This document shows positions 33,487 through 43,615 of a stretch of DNA of 64,000 nt, piece after piece. Numbering within the stretch: the stretch's first letter is position 1; the number at the start of each line of letters is the position of its first letter. Source of the DNA: Macrothele yani (taxonomy: Eukaryota; Arthropoda; Arachnida; Araneae; Macrothelidae); NCBI GenBank assembly GCA_039090855.1, contig CM076996.1:49256469-49320468 (forward strand), written 5' to 3'. The notes beneath the pieces were generated by a model. The model had not been told where the DNA came from. It saw nothing but the letters and a program-made list of their open reading frames with translations, and did no database searches. The translations under genes were made by a program, and so were the position numbers.

Positions 33487-33819
33487 TATATGGTTGTTAT
33501 GTCAATGTACGTATTTAAATGCCTCTACATATAATGAAGTCTTATAATATTCAGCATGCTCTCACATGTTTCCTGCTTTGAGTTCTTTCTGTTGACGATG
33601 GGAAATTTTAGCCATCTCCAATACAAACTGGAATATGAAAGTTAAATAATATATGAAAGTAAACATACCGATATAATGACTTGACGAACTAAAGTACAAA
33701 GAAATTCAGGTGAGAGTTGCATCACATCAAGAAAAATATCTGCGGAAATAGATGGCCAGAAATAATTCTCACTCGTCGAAAGAAGTCATTGGTAGCAGAA
33801 ATGTTTTGTTTTCGTGATC

Positions 33820-34850
33820 CAAAGGGAGTTTGATCATCCGTAGAAAGTCAAGCATGCTTCACAACGTTCATGGCAAAATAGCGGATGATGTTCGGATGGC
33901 AATAAACGCCATTGTACCATTAGCGCAGGTTTCAGCTGTACGAGGCTTCTGCGAGGAGGCTGAAGAGCAACAGTGGTGCTTCCCAGAATATCTCAGATGT
34001 ACTGCACAGGATTCAAATTCAAAGACCTTTCTAGCGACTCCATTCTGTGGATATGATCAGTCTTGATATAATCGTCAACCAGTCGAGCCCTATGAGGATG
34101 AGCATTTTCGTTCCCAAAAATGAACTCTGGGTCAGCAGTATCCCTAAAAAGCTTTACATATGACTTAAGGATCTCTTCTATGTCTCTTTGAGCACACGCA
34201 CTGTGCCACCCAGAAATTCACTGTGTGGTGTACGACCATCCATCATTATTCCTCCCCACACCAGAAGACCTCTTCTCCCGTAATGGTTTCATGAGAATGT
34301 TGCAGGGGTAGTGGCGCTCTCCGCTGTCTTTCCAGATCAGCTCGAGTCAGGCACCCATAGTCAGACTAAAAGGAGACTCATCTCTGAAGAGCACATGCGC
34401 TCACTGCTGTTCGGTTGAGGCATGATGTTGCCATTACAAATTCCTTTGTGTTATTCTTTGAGACTGAGTGGGAGGAAGGCAAGCCATTGGTCTCCTAGCA
34501 TACAGACACCTTTCACGAATCTGCCTGGACACAGTGTTTTCCTTGACACCGTTTTGCTTGAAGCACGTGGCAAGCTCGACAGCAAATTGTCTTATCATCA
34601 TCCCCCTGTGCCGTATCGCTATTAAGGCCAGATCAATCTTCCTATGAGGTTTTGACCTTTGACCAGACCCGAATCTGTCTTCGAAACACATTTCCGGATT
34701 CCTGATATTGTTGTCATATCCTGAAAAGTTGGGCATTTCGCCTTTGGCAGCATACTACCCTACGGACATCCTACCAATGGCTATCCACCTACAAATCTTC
34801 CAAACGACCCCTGGTGTTCGTCGTCGTATTCTTCGACATCTTTTGCAAGC
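33820..34850 (-). pseudogene. Tc1-like transposase relic
   Basis: The minus strand reads RCLYARRPMACLPPTQSQR (about 34490), then FIFGNENAHPHRARLVDDYI and RSLNLNPVQYI (34130-33990), matching the Tc1 catalytic region with stops between blocks. The second acidic residue is E instead of D and the third is Q instead of E. No clear inverted repeats are left. Confidence 0.7.
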
Positions 34851-37344
34851 TCACAGTCTTAGTAGCATGCGAGGTATTGTTTGATGAGCGCCGTGTCTGT
34901 GCGCTCTTTAATACTGTAGCGTGCCTTATGTGTGTACATTTTTCATGTCTAAGTGCTAGAACTACTCCCGCGAAGTATTCCTTTCTACATATATTCTATT
35001 TTATGGGCAGATATACATCTCTACCGAACTACCTTAAATTCTAGCCAGTCGTTATGTTGACATTTAACTTTCACGTTTGTAACTGAGCTTTCATTGACCA
35101 GTGAAGTTAGACTTTAGTGACCAGGCACTCCAGGGCCACAGTACATCCACTTTCCTGTAGTGTGAGCACTGAAAAACCTAGTATTTCTCTTACTTTCAAA
35201 GTTCTGGCATCGACAATTTACTCTTCAAAGATTTCTATTTCGAAATCTTTGATTTTTACATCTTTTATAAACAAAAAAAAAAAAAAAAAAAAAGAAGAAA
35301 GAAAAAAAAAGTCTCATGCGTTATTCACAGTAGAAATATCTTCCAGAACCCCATTGTAATTAGCAACGTCTCGTCAAATTAATGGGTTTGTATAAACGGA
35401 AGTGCGGATATCTGGTTGCCTTTTTATCTATTTAAGATATCACATTTATATTATTTGACGAATTCCTGATGTTACATTTTTTTCTGCATAGTGTATTCAG
35501 TTAAGTATTCTCATGAAAGCTATTATCTTCACCTTTTCGAATTTATATGGTGGCTTCCGTGGTGAAGATATGGAATTGTTCTTGAAGTTTAAAATGTGAA
35601 TCAAATGATTAATACGAAATCATATTTTCTTTGCCTTGCGATCGGGTCTTACTGACGCTAGTTTGGGTCTTTCTATAGCTGAGACAATGCATCCTTTTAT
35701 CTTCGAAGGCTGGAAAGTTCACGGCAGGTACTGAAATTGTTTGGAAAAAAAGGAGGATCACTTAAGCAAAGGGCGATTGTTCTTGTCAACTAGGGGATTA
35801 CTTAAAGTGAGAAAAAGGAGCTCTATTTCCTATTGATTGCACTCTGGAATCCGGTGCCCTGGCAAAGTTTTATCACATCTGCTAGCTTAAAGTGAATCAC
35901 ATCAGAAAATACTCCATACCCCCTCCCCCTCTACATTCTTTTTTTTTTTTTTTTTTTCGTTCAAGTCTCGTAATCTTCGAGAGATTTAACAGAAGCTCAA
36001 AGAGAGCTGTATTCAGCAATTTGCCCCAGACCTTCCTAAGAGAGCGATAGTCTTAAGAGAGTTTTCCAGAGTCGCTGTCTCATTATGAAAATCATTAATC
36101 ATCTTTTAATCACTAAAGTCTATTTAACACCTACCTTGTTCAGAGACCTCGAGGAGGAATTAAATGAACCATTACTCGTTTGCTCCAGAGCATTTCGCTT
36201 TAGATTTATCAAATTTGATATATCACTCCCTGTGATTTTAAGAAATTTTCAAAGAAAATATTTAACTGCGTTCAGCCTTTGCTCCCTTTAAGACTAAGAA
36301 TACATTCTTACGAATTATTAATGCATTTAACTTCATACGTCTGTTCATTTACACACTTACTATCCAGTGAAAGTTACGTCATCGAACACAACGCCTGTGG
36401 TAATGGATTGGTTATGTCATCTAATATTACAATGTCTGGGGCGATGTACAATACCAGGTGTTTTCAATTGACCTATCTCTATTCATAGCCATCTGCTCAG
36501 ACAGCCAAAAGACGAAATTCAACTTAACTTGGTAAAAATACTTCCCGGAATAAAAGAATATGTTTTAGAAATAAAAACAAATAGTTCAAAAAATCTCTAC
36601 GAGAGGAAAATTTATTTTGAGATGTTAAATCTGTGATCCACATGGGTTTATGCTTAACAGGCAAACTGTAGTTAACGACATGTAACGCTTAATCGCTTGT
36701 GTTATCGTGTTTTTTCCATATTTTAGTGTACAGTAACTAAACCCTTTTAAGCGGCTGGTACACCTGAACCAAATTGTGTCCAACATTTCTGCTCTCCCAG
36801 GTAGAAATGTTCACCTAGCGGCCGGGTTTTCGAAAACAACAATTACTTTCTCCCTCTGTCTCAGCAGTACAGACCATAAACGTGTCACTTGTGATAAGTG
36901 CTTCCTTCTAGTCCTTTATTTTCTACTCCTTGACCTAAGATATGTTGGGAAACGGCTAGTGTCTCTGACGCGGGCATCATTCCATTAGGCAGAGACAAGT
37001 GACTAAAATGTCTCCTCTCCCCTTTCTTAGGTTTGTTGAAATTGTTATACTCCTTTTAGCAGATAATCGATTGGTCATAAAGGATTAGGGCAAACCATCC
37101 CCCTAAATGACCACTTTAAGTAAAAACGCTAAGGGGAAAGTAACGCTTTCTGATGAGTTATTAGTTCCAGCAGTGTTCGGCCCACTTCTTAGATAGACAG
37201 CGAATACATTCTTTCGAGCTGACTTCAGCTGATTTTTTTGTACTAGGCGGTTAAAGGGGGTTCTTGAACAAGAAAAACTAGTGGTGGCTACCTGTTGTTG
37301 TTGTGAAAGATCATAATCAATTTTCAACGCATCTGCTATTCCAA
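34851..37344. other. spacer without recognisable genes
   Basis: The stretch includes an A-rich run at 35272-35310 that could be a retroposon tail and a T-run at 35941-35957. Open frames are all under 85 codons (for example 36776-36988) and lack motifs. Confidence 0.4.
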
Positions 37345-37509
37345 TTAATACAGACATTTGACCTATACTAGAAATATTGAACAGAAGTCATCGCTCTTTC
37401 CAGTTTATAAGTGGGTCACGGAAAACTTCTCATTCGCCGCCACCGGTAATCGAACCCAGGGTCTTCCAGTTACGCGCCGGACATGCTTCCACTGCACCAC
37501 AGCGGCCTC
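37345..37509 (-). repeat. SINE family 2, inverted copy
   Basis: Read on the minus strand the head is GGCCGCTGTGGTGCAGTGG with an A box, then the B box GGGTTCGATTACCGG, then a body GTTTTCCGTGACCCACTTAT and CTTTCCAGTTTATAAG complement. The 3' end is CAAATGTCTGTATTAATTGG. It differs from SINE family 1. Confidence 0.82.
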
Positions 37510-37631
37510 GAATTCCTCCAGCCTAACTGCCAAGCTACTTGACAGGTTGTTTCTTGGAGCCCCGCGCAATGCTGGGGATTCACCAAAGATGGTAAGCAGC
37601 AACTGAACAAATAACTACAAGGCGAATGAAT

Positions 37632-37785
37632 AATTAATACAGACATTTGACTTGGATTAGGAACATCAAAAAGAAGTCATCGCTCTTTCCACGTTTATAA
37701 GTGAGTCACGGAAAAATTATCATTGGCCGCCATCGGGAATCGAACCCAGGGTCTTCCAGTTACGCGATGGACATGCTTCCACTGC
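37632..37785 (-). repeat. SINE family 2, second inverted copy
   Basis: The same order as the copy at 37345-37509, with shared 3' sequence TAATACAGACATTTGAC. Its head is cut off inside the A-box region, where it meets an inverted third copy. Confidence 0.82.
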
Positions 37786-37878
37786 GCTTAACTGGAAGAC
37801 CCTGGGTTCGATTCCCGGTGGCGGTTAATGATAATTTTTCCGTGACTCACTTATAAATGTGGAAAGAGCGATGACTTC
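37671..37878. repeat. near-perfect 91-bp-arm hairpin made of two SINE family 2 copies
   Basis: 37671-37761 and 37788-37878 are reverse complements with only a handful of mismatches, separated by 26 bases. Arms share AGAAGTCATCGCTCTTTCCA and TAACTGGAAGACCCTGGGTT. Confidence 0.92.
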
Positions 37879-37890
37879 TATTTCATATCT
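37786..37890 (+). repeat. SINE family 2, third copy, head missing
   Basis: It starts inside the tRNA-like part (TTAACTGGAAGACCCTGGGT) and runs through the body to the 3' end near ATCTGCTATTC. Confidence 0.8.
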
Positions 37891-37899
37891 GCTATTCTA

Positions 37900-38700
37900 G
37901 TGAATCAAAAGATGAATCAGCGAGACAGTGTTCACAAAGGCAGAATGCAGCTGATCTGGAGTGATGTTTCTCATATGTGTTGTACGATTCTCTTCTTAAA
38001 GTCTTCCAAGTGAAGAAACTTCATATTTTGTGTCACAGGAATTAATGTCTGCATGAGTTGGCTATGCGGTTGGGAATGAACGACTTGTCAGTTTATATTC
38101 CTTATGAAACTTAAGCGCAGCTACTTGTGCACAAACCACCCGGTGTGATGAATTGCCTCCATCTTGCATAAAAATATTTACGTAATTGTGTTCAGTACAT
38201 CCTATTCCCTGCAGTTGCGTAACAAAAAAACTACTCAATATATCGCGATAAATCTGTGCAGTTACATTGCACCTTTTTTTTTCATTTGGAGGTTCCACGA
38301 CCACCGTGAGCAACTCAATGGGCTGTAAGCAGTCACCCGTCCCTAATCTCGGGTCAGCGGTTCCAGGGAAGGGAGAGAGAGCTAATGCCGTAAAGTAAAC
38401 ACAACTCCCATGCCTCACGGGATTCTGACCCGGACTCATCACGAACGATTTGTCAAAAAGCTAGAGCTTAGGCCTCTGCGCCACTGGGGCGGCACATTGC
38501 ACTTCACAAGTCGAAATAAATTACCTTTTACGAAAGCAATCCAGCTGATAAGAAAAGTTATCATATATCGTATTTGTACGGTAGCCTTTGGTAAATGTAA
38601 GGCGGTTTGTGGCACTCATGAGAAATCTCTGCACCTCTGGTACGGCCAATTTTGGTGTTCACATTTTGAAAGAGGTGAAAATGAGTTATTAACACCAGAA
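37900..38700 (-). pseudogene. DD41D mariner-like transposase relic split by a SINE
   Basis: On the minus strand KRCNVTAQIYRDILSSFF, NIFMQDGGNSSHRVVCAQ and, past a stop, ADINSCDTKY and NITPDQLHSAFVN are readable (38280-37920). The spacing from MQD to SCD is about 42. A SINE (38273-38493) separates this from the poorly preserved upstream part (38503-38700). Confidence 0.72.
38273..38493 (-). repeat. SINE family 1 inserted in a mariner relic
   Basis: The perfect 9-bp duplication ACATTGCAC lies at 38264-38272 and 38494-38502. The T-run, tail, body and head are all present. Confidence 0.93.
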
Positions 38701-39151
38701 CTGCCGTGATCATTCAAGGGACCTGAAAGTGCATATGGAAATTAAATAAAAATGAGAAAGTGAACTTAAACAAAATTTTGTTGTCTTTTTTTTTAACTGA
38801 ATCAAATCATCTAAGGAATTTACCTGCATGGGAGATATTTCATGACGTCGTTTCAAGACTCTGAAACTGCGTAAGTACTGCACAACAGCATTAGTTTAAG
38901 CGCTTGTTTCTGGAGAAAACAGAAGACATGGCCATCGGTAAAAATTCTGTTCGCCTTTTCTGGGCCACACAGCCACATATAACCAGGTTATCAAGAATCG
39001 CGAAAGTGGTTGACTATTTAAACTGTGTTCTGTTATTTTAGCGAAAGAGTGAGTCTGCCTTTCCCTACTATTTCCTTTTTACCTCATCAAAATTTCTGGA
39101 AGAAAACGAGAAATTCAGAAAGTTGTAAATAACAAGCACATTTAGTCATGA
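38701..39151. other. no recognisable gene
   Basis: AT-rich spacer before the next Tc1 element; nothing recognisable. Confidence 0.4.
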
Positions 39152-39153
39152 TA

Positions 39154-40692
39154 CACTGCCGGACAATTGCTAAGGACGGATGAAAATAGCAACGATAGCA
39201 ACCATAAAATGGAAGGCAGGAAAGTGTGGAAATTAGCATAAGTGCGGGATACAGTAAGACGTGTTGTGCGTATGCAAATTTTGGATTGCCGAACTTGTTC
39301 GTGACGTCATAGCGCTGATAAGAGATATAAAGGATTTGACGCGTATTGACCGTTGTTGCTCAAACGCAAAGTTGAAAGGGAAAGAATCAATTGACGAACT
39401 TGCAATTTTCAGTATGTCTTTCCGACATCACCTAGATGATTTTACACGTGGCCGTATTATTGGCAAGATTGAAGAAGGGCGAAAAATAACAGATGTTGCC
39501 AGGGAGTTCGACGTCAGCCACAGTGTTGTTTCAAGGCTTTGGAAATCATTTCAAACAAATGGAGAGTGTTGCAAACGTCACGGGGGAGGTCGTGTTCGCA
39601 GTACGACACCTGCAGAAGATCGGTACATAGTGCTATCAACAAAAAGACACCGGCGCAGCACAGCTAGTGAGGTAGCAAATCAGTTTATGGCTGCTACTGG
39701 CAAGCGGATCTCCCGAAAAACTGTCGCCAGACGTTTGCATGAAGGAGGACTATATGCCCGCCGTCCTGTTGTGTGCATACCATTGTCCAGACGTCACCGT
39801 ACCGCCCGTTTGCAATGGTGCCATCAACATCGCAATTGGACTGATAACGACTGGTCTGCTGTCCTCTTCTCAGATGAGAGTAGATACAGTCTATCGTCTG
39901 ATTGTCGACGACAACTGATCTGGCGTGATAGTGGTACTGCATATTGTCCAGCAAACATACAGGAAAGGGACCGATATCCGACATGTAGTGTCATGGTATG
40001 GGCTGGCATCATGATCAATGGCCATACGCCCCTATATGTGCTTCCAACTGGGACTATGACTGGCCAATGATACATTAATGATGTTCTGCTACCTTATGTT
40101 CGCATGTTCCGTGGTGCTGTCGGTGATAGATTCATTTCCTGGACGACAACGCAACATGTCCTCGAACAGTCGCTGTTCAGGAGTGTCTTGAGAGCGAGGA
40201 TATTCAACGCCACGTATGGCCAGCACGTTCTCCAGATCTGAATCCCATTGAAAATGTGTGGGATGTTTTGGGGAGGAGTCTTGCTGGTCGCCAATGCCCT
40301 CCAATAAACAAGGACACCCTCATCCGTGCACTGACAGAGGAATGGGATAAATTACCCCAACAGCTGCTTGATAATGTTGTACAAAGCATGACACGACGTG
40401 TGAAATCTTGCATCGCCCTCCATGGTAGAAATATCCCGTATTGACATCTTCCGCCAGAACGCCTGCGGACGGTAATTACATTTTTTCACGTTTACGTATT
40501 CTGCACAAAATGGAGTGTTTGTCCCTTGAACTGGTGCCAAAGCCTTCTGGATTTCGGAGCACAATAAATTGTATTTCTTGTAATGTCCTGTCATTCTGAC
40601 ATTATTTTATTTCACTTGGCATCCAACCAAACTTACTTTTTTGTGCTGTATATAGCCGTTTATGATCCGTCCTTAGCAATTGTCCAGCAGTG
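39154..40692 (+). mobile_element. Tc1-like element, best preserved copy
   Basis: The inverted repeats CACTGCCGGACAATTGCTAA (39154) and the complement of CACTGCTGGACAATTGCTAA (ending 40692) match at 27 of 28 positions. They are flanked by TA at 39152-39153 and 40693-40694. The length is 1539 bp. The transposase has one stop and one frameshift. Confidence 0.94.
39414..40443 (+). pseudogene. Tc1-like transposase, one stop and one frameshift
   Basis: I place the start at 39414 (MSFRHHLDDFTRGRIIGKIE) because family proteins begin with the HHLDDFTRGR motif; the open frame upstream to 39261 is not conserved. Helix-turn-helix units, VLFSDESRYSLSS (first D) and MVWAGIMINGHTPLYV are in one frame. A TGA at 40068-40070 replaces a probable CGA arginine codon (a C-to-T change). 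A frameshift near 40135 precedes LDDNATCPRTVAVQECLE and WPARSPDLNPIENVWDVLG. The spacing is 34 and the DDE triad is intact. It ends GRNIPY. Confidence 0.9.
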
Positions 40693-40710
40693 TATTAATA
40701 TTCAAAGGAT

Positions 40711-40858
40711 CACTTCCATTCATTCTTTATTAGATGAAACACGTCCATTCATTCTTTGTTGAATGAAACACTTCTATTCATTCTTTGTTAAATAAAACAC
40801 TTTCCATCCGTTCTGGTTGCTCGAAACACTGATATTAATTCTGGTTGTTTGAAACACA
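40711..40858. repeat. imperfect tandem repeat, unit about 32 bp
   Basis: About five units of the form CATTCATTCTTTGTTGAATG plus AAACACTT follow each other with increasing divergence. Confidence 0.8.
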
Positions 40859-40875
40859 CCTTGAAGATTGAAATA

Positions 40876-41070
40876 GCCGCCTCGGTGGCGCAGTGGTCTA
40901 AGCGATGGCTTCTGCCTGATCATTCGCCCGTAAGAGGTCCGGGTTCGAATCCCGGTGAGGCATGGATGTTGTGTTTGTCTTACGGCACCGGCTCTCTCCC
41001 TTCCCTGGAACCAGTGACCCTAAATTAGGGACGGGCGACTGCTTATAGCCCATTGAGTTGCTCACGGTGG
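40876..41070 (+). repeat. SINE family 1, 5' part, split by a LINE
   Basis: The head (A box TGGCGCAGTGGTCTAAG, B box GGGTTCGAATCCCGG) and body run to GCTCACGGTGG (41060-41070), where the LINE starts. The remaining tail resumes after the LINE (48936-48971, TCGTAAAACCTCC plus A-run). The outer duplication AAGATTGAAATA at 40864-40875 and 48972-48983 belongs to this SINE. Confidence 0.95.
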
Positions 41071-41293
41071 GTTAGTCGTGTTTATCTGTATTCCTCAAGT
41101 TTTCGTTGGTGTGTTATTTTTCTTCGTTGTCAGTGTTCTATTTCGTGTGTGTGTTGTGTGTGAAGGTTCCGTGTTTCTTTTTATATGCCTGCCGAGCTGG
41201 TAAGTGCTTATTTTGATTAGTTTACCTTATTTTTCTGCCTTGGCCAAGCTGGCTAACGGCTAAGCTTTTCCTCGCCATTGCAAATGGCGGCTT

Positions 41294-41513
41294 GCCGCTC
41301 CGGTGGCGCAGTGGTCTAAGGCGTTGGCCTCTGATCATTCGTCCGAAAGGAGTCCGGGTTCGAATCCCGGTCAGGCATGGATGTTGTGTTTGTCTTACGG
41401 CACTGGCTCTCTCCCTTCCCTGGAACCAGTGACCCTAAATTAGGGACGGGCGACTGCTTATAGCCCATTGAGTTGCTCACGGTGGTCGTTAAACCTCCAG
41501 TCAAAAAAAAAAA
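41294..41513 (+). repeat. SINE family 1 at the LINE start codon
   Basis: The duplication AATGGCGGCTT flanks it at 41283-41293 and 41514-41524. The duplicated site includes the ORF1 ATG, so an ATG remains in frame downstream of the SINE. Confidence 0.94.
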
Positions 41514-41606
41514 AATGGCGGCTTCCGGGGAGAATGACGTCCTAACCCTTGCTACCGGAAATGATGATCTCCCGATAACAGCTTCTCTAAATACTACTAC
41601 TACTAT

Positions 41607-41828
41607 GCCGCCCCGGTGGCGCAGTGGTCTAAGGCGCTGGCCTATGATCATTCGTCCGTAAGGGGTCCGGGTTCGAATCCCGGTCAGGCATGGATGTTGT
41701 GTTTGTCTTACGGCACTGGCTCTCTCCCTTCCCTGGAACCAGTGACCCTAAATTAGGGACGGGCGACTGCTTATAGCCCATTGAGTTGCTCACGGTGGTC
41801 GTTAAACCTCCAATCAAAAAAAAAAAAA
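41607..41828 (+). repeat. SINE family 1 inside LINE ORF1
   Basis: It lies in an ACT trinucleotide run, with TACTACTAC on both sides as a probable target duplication. The sequence is nearly identical to the SINE 300 bp upstream, including the A-run. Confidence 0.94.
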
Positions 41829-42831
41829 TACTACTACCAATGACGAATCAATCTCGATAAACCACTCCTCCTTGCAGCCTTTTGTTGCTGCCTTACCATC
41901 GGATATCGCCTCTTCTTCCAAGTCTCCCAGCGGCGATACGATGTCTTCTCTGAAAGCTAATGATGACGCCATGGATGTTTCGCACTCCATGCCGGAATCA
42001 TCTCCAAAGCAACGTACAACTACCCTCTCATATGCTGACGTAACCGCATCTAAGTCGGGACCTTTCCAGTCTTCTTTTTCTCCTGGACAATATGAGATGA
42101 CGCATAATGCTGAAGTCATTGAGGTTGTCCTTAAAGAAGATACCCCTTCTGGGCTGAAATTCCTTCAAACTATGGAGAATGGTGTTGTATTTCCGAGCCT
42201 GAGAAATACAAAACTTACTGCATATACTGCTGCTCTTCGAGAGATTGTTCCTGCATCAGCTATAACTCATGTGGGCAGGAAGCCTTACAAAGTAGTTGTT
42301 TACTTCTCTACTCCTGCCCATTCCCTACATGTACTGACCAAGGGCATCTCAATTGGTGATCGTCACATCCATGCCGAACCTGTTTCACAGAGTTCCGTTG
42401 TTGTAAGTTTCTCACCAGTTCCACCTGAAGTTTCAGATGATCTCTTGATTGCCGCTCTTCTTCCTTATGGCCGGATCATTGGAGGTGTAACTACCTACTC
42501 TTCGTTTCCAGAGGTGCCAGAAGATAGATACCTACTCGGGTTTCGCCGTAATGTTCGTGTGGTCTTCCCTTCAGAGTAGCACATGCTGCGTATTCCACCC
42601 ACTTTACGTGTACGCTGTTGCACGCACATTAGAGAGATATTCATCACAGTAGGCTCCGTCTGACCGAATTATAAAGGCACGGGACATCCCCGCGCTCTAT
42701 GCCCTCATAATGCGAACACTCTTTCCAAGTCAACAGCACGACTTTCTTCCTCTTTGTCACGCCAATCGGCATCCTGTTCTGGTGCTAAAGACCAGCAACA
42801 GCAGACTTCCTCAAAAAGTAATGATACAGTA

Positions 42832-43046
42832 GTTGGTCAACCGACGTCTACAAAAAGTAGTGAGACAGCCGTTGGTCAACCGACGTCTACCAGAAGTAGT
42901 GAGACAGCCGTTGGTCAACCGACGTCTACAAAAAGTAGTGAGACAGCCGTTGGTCAACAGACGTCTACCAGAAGTAGTGAGGCAGCCGTTGGTCAACCGA
43001 CGTCTACCAGAAGTAGTGAGACAGCCGTTGGTCAACCGACGTCTAT
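42832..43046 (+). repeat. 39-bp coding minisatellite in LINE ORF1
   Basis: Five full and one partial copy start at 42832, 42871, 42910, 42949, 42988 and 43027. Each encodes VGQPTSTKSSETA or a close variant. The reading frame is preserved because 39 is divisible by three. Copies alternate between AAAAGT and AGAAGT forms. Confidence 0.95.
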
Positions 43047-43615
43047 GGGTAAACCCTCGACCTCGGGGGATGCATTGGCGCCCACTTTATCTCTTCAGTC
43101 AAATGAGGCATCAATTGTTAATCCAAAGTCTCCTATAGAGATGGTTGATGACGATTCTCGTCATACTGCTACACCGACCGTTGAGGTTGTTTCTTCAGTT
43201 CCTTTTAAATTGCCGGAAGTTCCAATTCCGGTTACAGCACAAAGTCGTGGACGGGCGAAGCGACGCAGAACTTCACGCGCTCAGAATAAGAAGTTTAGAA
43301 TTACAACTACCCTTAAGGCAGGACGTGATTGTTCTAGTAGTCAGCTGCTCACGTCTGAAGGCTCTATGGAATCTGATACAGATGATGGAACAATTATTCC
43401 GATCTCCTGTGAAAACTTTTTACATATTCTAGAGGCATCCTCGCTTCCACAGACACCTGTGTCTGGGGAGAAGGTGTATGCGTTCCTAATAAGTCCCCGT
43501 AGAGACAAGCTGTCTCGCAATTTTTTGGAAGGATACTCCCACTGTCTGTCTGACACCATGAATCAAATGTTGGCGATACATTCTCATTTACGTACCGTTC
43601 CGGGCAGAGATCTGG

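Noticed and set aside
41294..41380. tRNA genes at SINE heads
   Set aside because: A and B boxes are present but the heads are followed by a fixed body, A-run and target duplications, as expected for SINEs.
42811..43138. Antisense and shifted frames over the minisatellite
   Set aside because: The 39-bp unit is open in several frames; only the one continuous with ORF1 makes sense.
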